Notes: generated by a model from the letters alone, not told the origin. DNA of 64,000 bases from Anabaena cylindrica PCC 7122 (GCF_000317695.1 NC_019771.1:5012001-5076000); one strand, 5' to 3'; numbered from the stretch's first letter, positions 33,156 through 42,499 are shown. Numbers and translations are program-made.

Positions 33156-36029
33156 ATGTTTCAGCTTTGGGGTTTATTAGTTATTTTAATTGCTTGCCCA
33201 CTCATAGGGGCAGTGCCTTTAATCGCTTGGATTACCTATGCTCTCAAAGGCAAGCGATTAGCACAAATTGGTACAGGAAATATTAGCGTTTCAGCCGCTT
33301 TCTATCATGGTGGCAAATTGGTGGGTATGCTGGCAGTGTTGTCAGAGGCTTTGAAAGGAATTGGTGCTGTATTTATTGCGCGTATCTTTTTTCCTCCCAG
33401 TTCGTTTTGGGAATTAATTGCGCTAATTGCCTTAGTTGCAGGTAGATATGCCATGGGTAGAGGTGCCGGAACAACAAACGTCTTCTGGGGATTTTTGATC
33501 CATGATCCTCTCGTTTTTGGATTTGTCAGTTTATTTGCAGCTATTAGCTTTATCCTTTTTCGTTCTCGGCAAATAGTCAAATTTGGGGTTTTGATTTTAT
33601 TTCCTGTATTTGTGGCTCTTTTGTATTTTAATGATTTTGCTAGAATAGTAGCAGCGTTTACACTAGCGGGATTACTCGGCTGGATTTATACACAAATTCC
33701 CGATGATATGAGCCTGCCAGTGGCAGAGGCAGACGCGCAATTGCAACCGATGATGGAATATGTCAGCGGTAGTGAGCAAACGATTGTTACTTTGGATGAT
33801 GAATTAAATCCAGAGGTATTTGGCAGCAAGGCAGCTACATTAGCTCAAATTAAACGCTGGGGTTATGCAGTTCCCAAGGGATGGATACTTGCTCCCTTTG
33901 AAGATCCGATGTTGCTGATTGATTTTCTCCAACCATCGACACTATCACCATTAGTAGTACGTTCTTCGGCGATTGGGGAAGATTCGGAACAAGCTTCAGC
34001 GGCTGGACAGTACACGACGATTTTGAATGTTACTACTCAACCAGAGTTAGAGCAAGCGATCGCACAAGTCCAAGCTTCATACAATCATCCCTCCGCTGTG
34101 CAGTATCGGCGCGATCGCGAAGCTCTCCGTAGGAATCGCAATGCTAAAGATGCAGCTATGGCGATCCTCATTCAGCCACAAGTCCAAAGTGTCTTTTCTG
34201 GTGTAGCTTTCAGCCGTGATCCCATTGCCCAACAAGGTGATGCTGTCATCATTGAAGCTTTATCTGGTAGCCCAGAACAAGTAGTTTCAGGCAAAGTCAC
34301 CCCAGAACAATATCGAGTATTTGTCGTTGGTGAAGAAAAATTATCTTGTCTCCAATTTGAGGGAACAGGCAAAATTCCCCAACCATTAATCAAACAAGTA
34401 GCATATTTAGCCCGTCGGCTAGAAAATCGTTATCACGGCATTCCCCAAGATGTAGAGTGGAGTTACGACGGACAAACTCTGTGGGTATTGCAAGCGCGGC
34501 CAATTACCACCTTACTACCCATCTGGACAAGAAAAATTGCCGCTGAGGTGATTCCGGGAGTCATTCACCCCTTAACTTGGTCAATTAATTTACCCCTCAC
34601 CTGTGGAATGTGGGGAGAAATTTTTACCATAGTACTAGGCGAACGCACCCGCGAATTAGATTTTACTACAATGGCGACCCTGCATTACTCTAGAGCCTAT
34701 TTTAATGCTTCCTTTTTAGGGGAAGTTTTTCTAGAAATGGGTTTACCGCCAGAAAGCCTGGATTTTTTAACCAGAGGCGCAAAAATGAGTAAACCCCCCC
34801 TAGCTTCCACCTGGGAAAATTTGCCAGGACTGACGAAGTTGCTACAGCGGGAAATGAGTTTAGAAACAGAATTTAAGCAAGATTATCGTCAGAAATTCAT
34901 TCCTGGGTTGACACGGTTAGCGAATGAACTCATTGAGGAATTATCACCACACCAGTTGTTAAACAGAGTTGACTTAATTCTGGATTTGCTCAACCAAGGT
35001 ACTTACTACAGTATTTTATCTCCTCTGAGTGCTGCCATCCGTCAAGCAATTTCGAGTGTTAAGGATGAGCAGATTGATCATAGTATTACCCCAGAGGTAG
35101 CATCATTGCGATCGCTCAGTCTTTTAGCCGCAGATGCCAAAGAAATCTTACAAGACTTTGACCCAGAAAGCGTTTTTGAACAATTGGCGCAAACTCCAGA
35201 AGGGGAAAAGATTTTGTATGAATTTGAAGAAATACTCCAAGATTATGGTTATTTAAGTGAAGTCGGAACTGATATTTCCGTTCCCACTTGGCGAGAACAG
35301 CCTCAACTAGTGCGAAAATTGTTTGTACAGTTGATGCGGAGTGAATTACCACATCAGGATGAATCGCAAAAGCGCCAGCAAGGTTTTGTGCAAAGACGAG
35401 TGGATCTCAAAGGACGAGTTACAGAAGTTTATTCTCGCTTGTTAGCCGAATTGCGTTGGACTTTTTTGGCTTTAGAAAAGATTTGGTTAGAGACTGGTTT
35501 ATTGTCACAAACCGGGGATATCTTCTTTTTAAAATTGGGTGAAATCCGACGTTTAGAAGCCAATGCAGATGTAGAACTGAGAAATCGACTTGTACAGTTG
35601 CTGGAAAATAGGCGATCGCAATTTCTCCAAGATAGCCAGATTACCGAAATCCCTCCCCTGGTTTATGGCTACAATCCCCCTCATCCCATCGCCTCTCCTA
35701 TTGATACCTCAGACAATATCTTACTAGGCATCCCTGCCAGTCAAGGGCAAGCCGAAGGGCGAGTCATGGTATTACGAAATTTACAAGAAGTGGGCGAAAT
35801 TAACAAAGGTACAATTCTCGTCGTCCCCTACACAGACTCTGGGTGGGCCCCTTTCTTAGTCAGGGCTGGAGGAGTAATTGCCGAAGCTGGCGGTAAACTT
35901 TCTCATGGTGCGATTGTCGCCCGTGAATACGGTATACCCGCAGTCATGGATGTACGTGGCGCTACATATCTGCTCCAAGATGGTCAACAAGTCAAGATTG
36001 ATGGCTCTAAGGGTATTGTGGAACTCTAA
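33156..36029 (+). CDS. fusion of PlsY-like acyltransferase and PEP synthase-like domains
   Basis: 957 residues. Residues 1-190 are a polytopic membrane domain with divergent PlsY motifs: GTGNISVSAAFYHGG for the SGNIGATN loop, EALKGIGAV for the KG motif, and GRYAMGRGAGTTN for the third. PlsY acylates glycerol-3-phosphate in phospholipid synthesis. From about 215 the protein is a pyruvate phosphate dikinase/PEP synthase: an ATP-grasp part with SSAIGEDSEQASAAGQY near 270, RDPIAQQGD near 350, and a C-terminal PEP-utilising swivel domain with GGKLSHGAIVARE, His917 being the phospho-carrier. The canonical C-terminal PEP/pyruvate TIM barrel appears absent: residues 500-830 do not show it. Substrate is uncertain. 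Confidence 0.85.
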   Translation: MFQLWGLLVILIACPLIGAVPLIAWITYALKGKRLAQIGTGNISVSAAFYHGGKLVGMLAVLSEALKGIGAVFIARIFFPPSSFWELIALIALVAGRYAMGRGAGTTNVFWGFLIHDPLVFGFVSLFAAISFILFRSRQIVKFGVLILFPVFVALLYFNDFARIVAAFTLAGLLGWIYTQIPDDMSLPVAEADAQLQPMMEYVSGSEQTIVTLDDELNPEVFGSKAATLAQIKRWGYAVPKGWILAPFEDPMLLIDFLQPSTLSPLVVRSSAIGEDSEQASAAGQYTTILNVTTQPELEQAIAQVQASYNHPSAVQYRRDREALRRNRNAKDAAMAILIQPQVQSVFSGVAFSRDPIAQQGDAVIIEALSGSPEQVVSGKVTPEQYRVFVVGEEKLSCLQFEGTGKIPQPLIKQVAYLARRLENRYHGIPQDVEWSYDGQTLWVLQARPITTLLPIWTRKIAAEVIPGVIHPLTWSINLPLTCGMWGEIFTIVLGERTRELDFTTMATLHYSRAYFNASFLGEVFLEMGLPPESLDFLTRGAKMSKPPLASTWENLPGLTKLLQREMSLETEFKQDYRQKFIPGLTRLANELIEELSPHQLLNRVDLILDLLNQGTYYSILSPLSAAIRQAISSVKDEQIDHSITPEVASLRSLSLLAADAKEILQDFDPESVFEQLAQTPEGEKILYEFEEILQDYGYLSEVGTDISVPTWREQPQLVRKLFVQLMRSELPHQDESQKRQQGFVQRRVDLKGRVTEVYSRLLAELRWTFLALEKIWLETGLLSQTGDIFFLKLGEIRRLEANADVELRNRLVQLLENRRSQFLQDSQITEIPPLVYGYNPPHPIASPIDTSDNILLGIPASQGQAEGRVMVLRNLQEVGEINKGTILVVPYTDSGWAPFLVRAGGVIAEAGGKLSHGAIVAREYGIPAVMDVRGATYLLQDGQQVKIDGSKGIVEL

Positions 36030-36619
36030 ATAATTTCACTTGAGTAGATATAGATCAGGGAGTTATATCGTGTTCTGCTTATAATTAGGGGAGATGGGGA
36101 TAAATAATGAAATGATCTACTGCCCCTGCTCCCTACCTTATCCAAACGATAATTATCCAACTTACTTAAATCTAATAGTTATCATTACTTAAAATCTATA
36201 AACTTCTTGATTGCGCTAATTAATTAAGTCAAAAAGACCTAATCAGAGTTTAAATATAATAGTCATCATAAGTAAAACTCTATAGAGTAGAGAAGTCAGG
36301 GATAATTTAGCCCAATATATAAGTTTTTACTTATATGTCTAATCTAATATTTATTTAATAATTAGAGTTGAGAATTGATCACTTTCACAAGAAAGACTGT
36401 AAACTAGTTTTCACTAGCTGAGTGATACCCATTAATCACACCAGGTTAAGAAATTAAATCACGTTTGTCACCAAGTATACAAACTAGCCATTTTCACAGA
36501 AAACGGCTGATTTTTAATGCCTAGCTATATCTGTGAATTTCAATAACAGAGCAAAGAAATAAGTTCCTTGCCTTAGTTTTCATGTGTAAAAAATTTAAAT
36601 TGTGATTTAAGGAGATGCT
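36030..36619 (+). promoter_or_regulatory. long upstream region of cmpABCD
   Basis: 590 non-coding, AT-rich bases. One TTA-N8-TAA (36179-36192) matches the form of sites bound by the LysR-type regulator CmpR. A hairpin with T-run lies closer to cmpA (36486-36516). GGAG six bases before the cmpA ATG is the ribosome site. CmpR control of cmp operons under low inorganic carbon is established in cyanobacteria; that it acts here is inference. No cmpR-like gene is in the window. Confidence 0.4.
36486..36516 (+). terminator. candidate attenuator hairpin in the cmp leader
   Basis: AGCCATTTTC and GAAAACGGCT pair with one mismatch around the loop ACA and are followed by ATTTTT, about 105 bases before the cmpA start. 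It could end short leader transcripts. Confidence 0.35.
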
Positions 36620-37993
36620 ATGACAGAATTCTTTAATCAAGTTTCTCGCCGTAAATTTATTGTCACAGTTGGAGTTTCAGCCGGTGCGGTATTACTCAAA
36701 GGTTGTTTAGGAAATCCACCTGAAACTGGTGGTAATTCTACACAATCTGCTGCTCAACCAGTAGCCAATATTAGTCCAGAACAAAAACCAGAAACTACAA
36801 AAGTTAAACTTGGATATATCCCCATTGTTGAATCTGCACCATTAATTATTGCTTTAGAAAAAGGATTTTTTGCCAAGTATGGAATGTCCGAAGTAGAACT
36901 TTCTAAACAAGCTTCTTGGGGTTCAGCAAGAGACAACGTAGAAATTGGTTCTGCTGGTGGTGGTATTGATGGTGGTCAATGGCAAATGCCCATGCCCCAC
37001 TTAATTACAGAAGGAAAAATTACCAAAGGGAATCAACTAATTCCCATGTATGTCTTAGCGCAGTTAGTTACTCATGGTAACGGAATTGCGATCGCAAACA
37101 AACATCTAGGGAAAGGTATTAGCTTAAAACTCGATGACGCTAAACCCCTATTAGCCCAACTTAAATCCTCCACACCCTTCACCGCAGCTTTTACCTTCCC
37201 CCACGTTAACCAAGATTTATGGATTCGTTATTGGTTAGCAGCAAGTGGAATTGACCCAGATGCAGATGTCAAATTGTTGACAGTACCTGCCGCGCAAACC
37301 GTTGCTAACATGAAAACCGGCACAATGGACGCTTTTAGTACCGGAGATCCCTGGCCATTTCGCCTCGTTAACGACAAAATTGGCTTCATGGCCGCATTAA
37401 CCGCCGAAATTTGGAAAAATCATCCCGAAGAATATTTTGCCATGAGAGGAGATTGGGTTGATCAAAATCCCAAAGCCACAAAAGCAGTACTCAAAGGTAT
37501 TATGGAAGCCCAGCAATGGCTAGATAACTTTGACAACCGCAAAGAAGCAGCGCAAATTCTTGCTGCTAAAAAGTATTTTAGTTTATCTTCACCAGACGTT
37601 CTTGCTGACCCATTCCAAGGTAAATATGACATGGGTGATGGTCGCAAGATTGATGATAAATCAATGGCTGCTTATTACTGGAAAGATGAGAAAGGCAGTG
37701 TTTCTTATCCTTACCAAAGTCATGATTTATGGTTCATAACTGAAAATGTGCGTTGGGGATTCTTGCCCAAAGATTACATTGCGAATGGTGGTGCTAAAGC
37801 CAAAGAATTAATCACAAAAGTTAACCGCGAAGATATTTGGAGAGAAGCTGCTAAAGAATTAGGAATACCTGCGGCTGACATCCCTACTAGTAAATCTCGT
37901 GGAGTAGAAGAATTTTTTGATGGTGTTAAATTCGACCCAGAAAAACCAGAAGAATATCTCAATAATTTGAAAATTAAGAAAGCCAGTATTTAG
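36620..37993 (+). CDS. cmpA: bicarbonate ABC transporter substrate-binding lipoprotein
   Basis: 457 residues. A Tat-type signal (SRRKFIVTVG) ends in a lipobox (LLKGC), so the protein is exported folded and tethered to the plasma membrane. The mature part is of the NrtA/CmpA/SsuA family. It carries the CmpA-like forms of discriminating segments: KLGYIPIVESAPLII, IDGGQWQMPMPHLITEG, FPHVNQDLWIRYW and FSTGDPWPFR, where nitrate-binding NrtA has HIL...MPYL, GTHDMWIRYW and CVGEPWP. I infer bicarbonate as ligand from those differences. First gene of cmpABCD; cmpB follows after 33 bases. No nirA or narB flank it, which also argues against a nitrate operon. Confidence 0.85.
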   Translation: MTEFFNQVSRRKFIVTVGVSAGAVLLKGCLGNPPETGGNSTQSAAQPVANISPEQKPETTKVKLGYIPIVESAPLIIALEKGFFAKYGMSEVELSKQASWGSARDNVEIGSAGGGIDGGQWQMPMPHLITEGKITKGNQLIPMYVLAQLVTHGNGIAIANKHLGKGISLKLDDAKPLLAQLKSSTPFTAAFTFPHVNQDLWIRYWLAASGIDPDADVKLLTVPAAQTVANMKTGTMDAFSTGDPWPFRLVNDKIGFMAALTAEIWKNHPEEYFAMRGDWVDQNPKATKAVLKGIMEAQQWLDNFDNRKEAAQILAAKKYFSLSSPDVLADPFQGKYDMGDGRKIDDKSMAAYYWKDEKGSVSYPYQSHDLWFITENVRWGFLPKDYIANGGAKAKELITKVNREDIWREAAKELGIPAADIPTSKSRGVEEFFDGVKFDPEKPEEYLNNLKIKKASI

Positions 37994-38026
37994 TCATTAA
38001 TCATTAACACAATTGAGGAAACATTC

Positions 38027-38866
38027 ATGACAGTAGCCCAAAAACGTTCCACAAGTCCTAAATTTGATAATAAATTTTTATCAAGTTTGCAAAAGCAATT
38101 TCCTGAACTTCTCCCTCCAGTTATTGCGATCCTCATCTTCTTAACTATTTGGCAATTATTCTCTTGGACTCCAGGGGCAACACTACCAGGGCCCATCAAG
38201 GTTATTCAAGACACTTGGATCTTGATTTTGTATCCCTTCTATGACAAAGGAGGCACAGATAAAGGGCTGTTCTGGCAAATTTTAGCTAGTTTACAAAGGG
38301 TAGCTATTAGCTATACATTAGCGGCAATTGTCGGTATTGGCTTGGGTGTTTTGATTGGTGTAAATCAAACTATGGCAAAGGCTTTAGATCCCCTATTTCA
38401 GTTACTAAGAACTGTACCACCTTTGGCTTGGGTTCCCATTTCCTTAGCAGCTTTACGCCAAAACGAACCAGCAGCATTATTCGTTATTTTCATCACCTCA
38501 CTTTGGCCAATTCTCATTAACACTGCGGTGGGTGTAACTCAAATCCCCCAAGATTACAATAACGTTGCTAAAGTTCTGCAACTTTCTAAAAAAGAGTATT
38601 TCTTTAACATCTTAATTCCTTCAGCATTACCTTACATTTTCACAGGATTAAGAATTGCCATTGGTTTGGCTTGGTTAGCGATTATCGCAGCAGAAATAGT
38701 CATGTCCGGTATTGTCGGAATTGGCTTTTTTATCTGGGATGCTTATCAAAATAACAACGTCAGTGAAGTTATTTTAGCTCTAGTTTATATCGGTGTTGTT
38801 GGTCTAATCCTAGATAAACTCATGGCGGCGCTACAAAACTGGATTTTACCTACTGAGCAAAAATAG
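38027..38866 (+). CDS. cmpB: bicarbonate ABC transporter permease
   Basis: 279 residues with six membrane segments after a soluble 35-residue start. The cytoplasmic EAA-type loop, IPSALPYIFTGLRIAIGLAW (about residues 202-221), docks the ATPases. It belongs to the NrtB/CmpB/SsuC permease group. Position after cmpA and before the two ATPase genes identifies it as the membrane channel of the CmpABCD uptake system. The 104-base gap to cmpC carries short tandem repeats. Confidence 0.85.
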   Translation: MTVAQKRSTSPKFDNKFLSSLQKQFPELLPPVIAILIFLTIWQLFSWTPGATLPGPIKVIQDTWILILYPFYDKGGTDKGLFWQILASLQRVAISYTLAAIVGIGLGVLIGVNQTMAKALDPLFQLLRTVPPLAWVPISLAALRQNEPAALFVIFITSLWPILINTAVGVTQIPQDYNNVAKVLQLSKKEYFFNILIPSALPYIFTGLRIAIGLAWLAIIAAEIVMSGIVGIGFFIWDAYQNNNVSEVILALVYIGVVGLILDKLMAALQNWILPTEQK

Positions 38867-38871
38867 AGATT

Positions 38872-38963
38872 TAATTCGTAATTCGTAATTCGTAGTTCGT
38901 AATTAAGAAACTTCTACTCCTAATTACTAACTACCAATCACCCATTACCCATTACCCATTACC
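38872..38963. repeat. two STRR tracts between cmpB and cmpC
   Basis: TAATTCG/AATTCGT-type heptamers at 38872-38906, and three CCCATTA heptamers at about 38940-38962 ending 9 bases before the cmpC ATG. They sit where the cmpC ribosome site would be, and no good Shine-Dalgarno is visible, so the repeat number could affect cmpC translation. Confidence 0.75.
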
Positions 38964-38970
38964 AAATAAT

Positions 38971-40974
38971 ATGTCTGTATTTGTTGGCGTTGATCAAATT
39001 GATAAAGTTTTTGAATTAACTGGTGGTGGTCAATATATTGCCCTCAAAGGTATTGACCTCCAAATTAAAAAAGGCGAATTTGTTTCTTTAATTGGTCACT
39101 CCGGTTGCGGGAAATCCACTCTTTTAAATATGATTGCCGGTTTGGATTTACCCACAGAAGGTTTAGTCACGTTAGAAGGTCAAAGAATTAAAAAACCAGG
39201 GCCAGATAGAATGGTAGTATTTCAAAACTATTCTCTCTTACCTTGGCGGACAGTCAGAGAAAATATTGCCTTAGCTGTAGATTCAGTCTTAAATGGGATG
39301 CCGGCAGCAGAACGGAAAGCCATAATCGAAAAACATATAGATATGGTGGGTTTGCGTCCCCATGCAGACAAACAACCGGGAATGTTATCTGGTGGACAAA
39401 AACAACGGGTGGCGATCGCACGCGCATTGGCAATTCGTCCTAAACTATTACTACTAGACGAACCTTTCGGTGCTTTAGACGCACTCACTCGTGGTAACTT
39501 GCAAGAACAACTCATGCAAATCTGCGAAGAAAACGAAGTCACCGCTGTAATGGTGACACACGACGTAGACGAAGCCGTTTTGTTATCTGACAGAATTGTC
39601 ATGTTAACTAACGGTCCCGAATCAAAAATTGGCGACATTTTAGAAGTAGATATTCCTAGACCCCGCAAACGCATGGAAGTAGTAAAACATCCCAGTTACT
39701 ACACATTGCGAAGTGAAATGATTTACTTCCTCAACCAACAAAAACGCGTTAAGAAAATTCGAGCGCGAAAAACTGCTGCAATTGTTCGACATGGTTTAGA
39801 AAAAGTTAATTTAGAAATTGGCTTCTTACCTCTTACCGCTTGCGCCCCATTAGCCATAGCCAAAGAAAAAGGCTTTTTTGTTAAACACGGCTTAGATGAG
39901 GTTAATTTAGTTCGGGAAAGCAGTTGGAGGGGAATTGTGGATGGGATGACAGGCGGTTATTTAGATGCCGCACAAATGCCATCAGGAATGCCAATGTGGT
40001 TAAGTTTGGGAGGAAATAAAAATGAACCCTTATCCGTTGTCACGTCCCTAACCATGACCCGTAACGGCAACGCCATCACCTTAGCTAAACGCTTTTATGA
40101 TCAAGGTGTACACAGTTTATCTGACTTCAAAAACTACCTCCTTAAAACCCGCGAAGAACAACACAGAATGGGTGTAGTTCATCCAGCATCAATGCACAAC
40201 TTATTGCTACGTTATTGGTTAGCAGCAGGTGGTATTGACCCCGACATTGATGTGGATATGAAAAATATCCCACCCGCCCAGATGGTAGTAGACTTAAAAG
40301 GCGCAACTATTGATGGTTATTGTGTGGGTGAACCTTGGAATTATCGCGCAGCAGTTGAAGGTTCAGGTTTTACCATAGCCACAGATTTAGAAGTTTGGTT
40401 AGGACACCCCGGTAAAGTTTTGGGAGTACGAGAAGATTGGGCAGAAACTTATCCTAATACCCATATTGCCTTAACCAAAGCCTTACTAGAAGCTTGCCAA
40501 TATTGTGCAAATCCTGCCAACGCCCAAGAAGTTCGGCAAATTTTAGCAAGTCGGGAATATGTCAGCACAGATATTGACTATATCCAAATTGAAGATGTCA
40601 ATGGTGCAAGCTGTGACTTAGATCATCCCATGCGGGAATATGCCCATCACCAATTTTATTCTGAGTCTGCCATTAACCGCCCCAGTCGAACAGAACAAAT
40701 TTGGATTATGACTCAATTAGCACGTTGGGGTGATACTCCCTTCCCCAGAAATTGGGTAGAAATCGTCGAAAGAGTTTGTCGAGTCAGAGTTTTCAGCACA
40801 GCAGCTAGAGAACTAGGTTTGGATATTAGTTACACCCGTCAACCCATTAAATTATTTGATGGTAAACCCTTCAACGCCGATGACCCCATTAGCTATCTCA
40901 ACGATTTAGAAATTAAACGCGATTTTTCCATAGCCGAAGTTATTCTAGATACCCCCAGAAGAACAGCAGCGTAA
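38971..40974 (+). CDS. cmpC: bicarbonate ABC transporter ATPase fused to a CmpA-like domain
   Basis: 667 residues. Residues 1-255 are an ABC ATPase with Walker A GHSGCGKST near 45, signature LSGGQKQRVAIARALA near 138, Walker B LLLLDEPFGALDA near 158 and the switch VTHD. After a basic linker, residues about 285-660 form a CmpA/NrtA-like solute-binding domain (EIGFLPLTACAPLAIAKEKGF, HPASMHNLLLRYWLAAGGIDPD, CVGEPWNYRA) without a signal peptide, so it is cytoplasmic. In the NrtC/CmpC family this domain senses substrate and regulates transport. This architecture is usual for the family. Confidence 0.88.
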   Translation: MSVFVGVDQIDKVFELTGGGQYIALKGIDLQIKKGEFVSLIGHSGCGKSTLLNMIAGLDLPTEGLVTLEGQRIKKPGPDRMVVFQNYSLLPWRTVRENIALAVDSVLNGMPAAERKAIIEKHIDMVGLRPHADKQPGMLSGGQKQRVAIARALAIRPKLLLLDEPFGALDALTRGNLQEQLMQICEENEVTAVMVTHDVDEAVLLSDRIVMLTNGPESKIGDILEVDIPRPRKRMEVVKHPSYYTLRSEMIYFLNQQKRVKKIRARKTAAIVRHGLEKVNLEIGFLPLTACAPLAIAKEKGFFVKHGLDEVNLVRESSWRGIVDGMTGGYLDAAQMPSGMPMWLSLGGNKNEPLSVVTSLTMTRNGNAITLAKRFYDQGVHSLSDFKNYLLKTREEQHRMGVVHPASMHNLLLRYWLAAGGIDPDIDVDMKNIPPAQMVVDLKGATIDGYCVGEPWNYRAAVEGSGFTIATDLEVWLGHPGKVLGVREDWAETYPNTHIALTKALLEACQYCANPANAQEVRQILASREYVSTDIDYIQIEDVNGASCDLDHPMREYAHHQFYSESAINRPSRTEQIWIMTQLARWGDTPFPRNWVEIVERVCRVRVFSTAARELGLDISYTRQPIKLFDGKPFNADDPISYLNDLEIKRDFSIAEVILDTPRRTAA

Positions 40975-41051
40975 ACCCGGATCTCTTCCTCTTCCTTTGC
41001 GTCTTTGCGCCTTTGCGTGAGACATAAAAATCTATCCCCAATTCCCAAACC

Positions 41052-41894
41052 ATGCAAAACCGCAATTTGAGAACTACCAACACCGCTACCAGAACCATCA
41101 GCCATCAGCCTTTCCTAGCAATTAAGGACGTTTGCAAAGTTTATCCCACAAAAAATGGGCCATTTACCGTCCTTGATGGTGTTAACCTCAACGTTGAACA
41201 AGGTGAATTTCTTTGTGTTATCGGCCATTCTGGTTGTGGTAAATCAACACTGCTAAATATGGTTTCTGGTTTTAACTTTCCCACCACTGGACAAGTGTTA
41301 TTAGAAGGAGAACCTATTACCAAACCTGGCCCAGACAGAATGGTTGTATTTCAAAACTATGCGTTATTACCTTGGCGGACAGCTTTTGAAAATATCTATT
41401 TAGCCGTAAATGCTGTTTATCCCACCAAACCAGAAGCCGAAAAACGTTCTATTGTTAGAGAACATTTGGCAATGGTGGGTTTAGGTGATGCAATGGAAAA
41501 GAAACCCATGCAGATGTCTGGGGGGATGAGACAGCGGGTTTCTATCGCCCGTGCTTTGGCTATTCGTCCAAAAGTGCTGATTTTAGATGAGCCTTTTGGG
41601 GCGTTAGATGCAATCACCAAGGAAGAATTACAGGAAGAGTTGCTGAAAATTTGGAATGATAACCGTTGTACGGTGTTAATGATTACCCATGATATTGATG
41701 AGGCGTTATTTCTGGCAGATAAATTGGTAATGATGACCAATGGCCCTCATGCCAAAATTGGGGAAGTGATGGAAATTCCCTTTGCCAGGCCACGGGACAG
41801 GGCGAGAATAATGGAAGATCCCCAATATTATCAATTGCGGAACTATGCGTTAGACTTCTTGTTTAACCGTTTCGCTCATGATGATGTCGGTTAG
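41052..41894 (+). CDS. cmpD: bicarbonate ABC transporter ATPase
   Basis: 280 residues, a plain ABC ATPase. Walker A GHSGCGKST near 58, the Q-loop VFQNYALLPWRT near 98, signature MSGGMRQRVSIARALA near 154, Walker B VLILDEPFGALDA near 175 and ITHD near 208. It pairs with the ATPase half of CmpC to drive the CmpB channel. Last gene of the operon, 77 bases after cmpC; a GGCGAAC hairpin follows its stop. Confidence 0.87.
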   Translation: MQNRNLRTTNTATRTISHQPFLAIKDVCKVYPTKNGPFTVLDGVNLNVEQGEFLCVIGHSGCGKSTLLNMVSGFNFPTTGQVLLEGEPITKPGPDRMVVFQNYALLPWRTAFENIYLAVNAVYPTKPEAEKRSIVREHLAMVGLGDAMEKKPMQMSGGMRQRVSIARALAIRPKVLILDEPFGALDAITKEELQEELLKIWNDNRCTVLMITHDIDEALFLADKLVMMTNGPHAKIGEVMEIPFARPRDRARIMEDPQYYQLRNYALDFLFNRFAHDDVG

Positions 41895-41903
41895 TATATT
41901 TTG

Positions 41904-41921
41904 GGCGAACTAACGTTCGCC
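41904..41921 (+). terminator. hairpin after cmpD
   Basis: GGCGAAC and GTTCGCC pair perfectly over 7 bases around TAAC, nine bases after the cmpD stop. The tail TGTATCATTTTTG is only moderately T-rich. Confidence 0.6.
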
Positions 41922-41951
41922 TGTATCATTTTTGAATATTTCTTTCACTAA

Positions 41952-42076
41952 GAGTTCTCCAATTAAAAAAATATCCCAAAATTTCTTGTGGTGCGGGCCG
42001 AAAAGCCCGCTAATAATATAAGGACGGGCAAGATGCCCATCCCACAAGATTGGATCATCTTTTTTGTGGAGTTCTC
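41952..42076. mobile_element. 125-bp miniature element, copy B
   Basis: The same length and ends as copies A and C, flanked by TAA on both sides (41949-41951 and 42077-42079). Hairpin 1 at 41993-42010 reads GCGGGC...GCCCGC with loop CGAAAA. It sits against the broken end of an SDR gene. Confidence 0.87.
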
Positions 42077-42103
42077 TAATTAATTTTTAGTTATGTCCGC
42101 AGA

Positions 42104-42286
42104 TCATCTAAAGGTGCATTCTCCTTGGGCTTTTTGAATTAAGGCAACTGTTTCTTCCCCTTCTTTTTCGCGTCTACCTGCAACGACTACCTTTGCGCCT
42201 TCCTTGGCAAATGCGATCGCTGTAGCCCTGCCAATTCCAGATGTACCACCAGTAATAACTGCAACGTTTTCAGCAAATAAAGCCAT
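42104..42286 (-). pseudogene. N-terminal fragment of a short-chain dehydrogenase/reductase
   Basis: 60 residues only. It contains VAVITGGTSGIGRATAIAFAKEG, the TGxxxGIG dinucleotide-binding motif, and VVVAGRREKEGEETVALI, the NADP-type ArgArg region. The catalytic YxxxK half is missing: the frame stops at 42104 after GECTFR, and a 125-bp miniature element begins 28 bases on. A normal SDR has about 250 residues, so this is a remnant. Confidence 0.78.
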
Positions 42287-42308
42287 AGTCCTAAAGTTTG
42301 AGATTTTT

Positions 42309-42495
42309 AGAACTTACGCATTGATAGAAACCATCAGGTTTTTAGCCGAAATTTTCAGATATTTCAGACATCCTGGGTTTGATATTTCCACTATTAATCA
42401 GCAATGACAATCTATCTGAGGGTAGATGCCCAAATTGTGAAAATACAAACTTTGTCATCACACATCATGGTTTATTTGTACAGTGCGTAAGTTCT
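42309..42495. repeat. 187-bp element with AGAACTTACGCA inverted ends
   Basis: AGAACTTACGCA at the left is exactly complementary to TGCGTAAGTTCT at the right (12 bp). Non-coding, and it ends four bases from the M48 stop codon. A second element with a similar end (GACTTACGCA) is at 43504-43591, on the other side of the M48 gene. (A)NGACTTACGCA-like ends are common to insertion-sequence-derived repeats in Nostocales; the family here is not certain. Confidence 0.6.
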
Positions 42496-42499
42496 AATT

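Noticed and set aside
36620..41894. Nitrate transporter nrtABCD
   Set aside because: Ligand-region motifs of the binding protein are closer to CmpA, and no nitrate or nitrite reductase gene flanks the operon.
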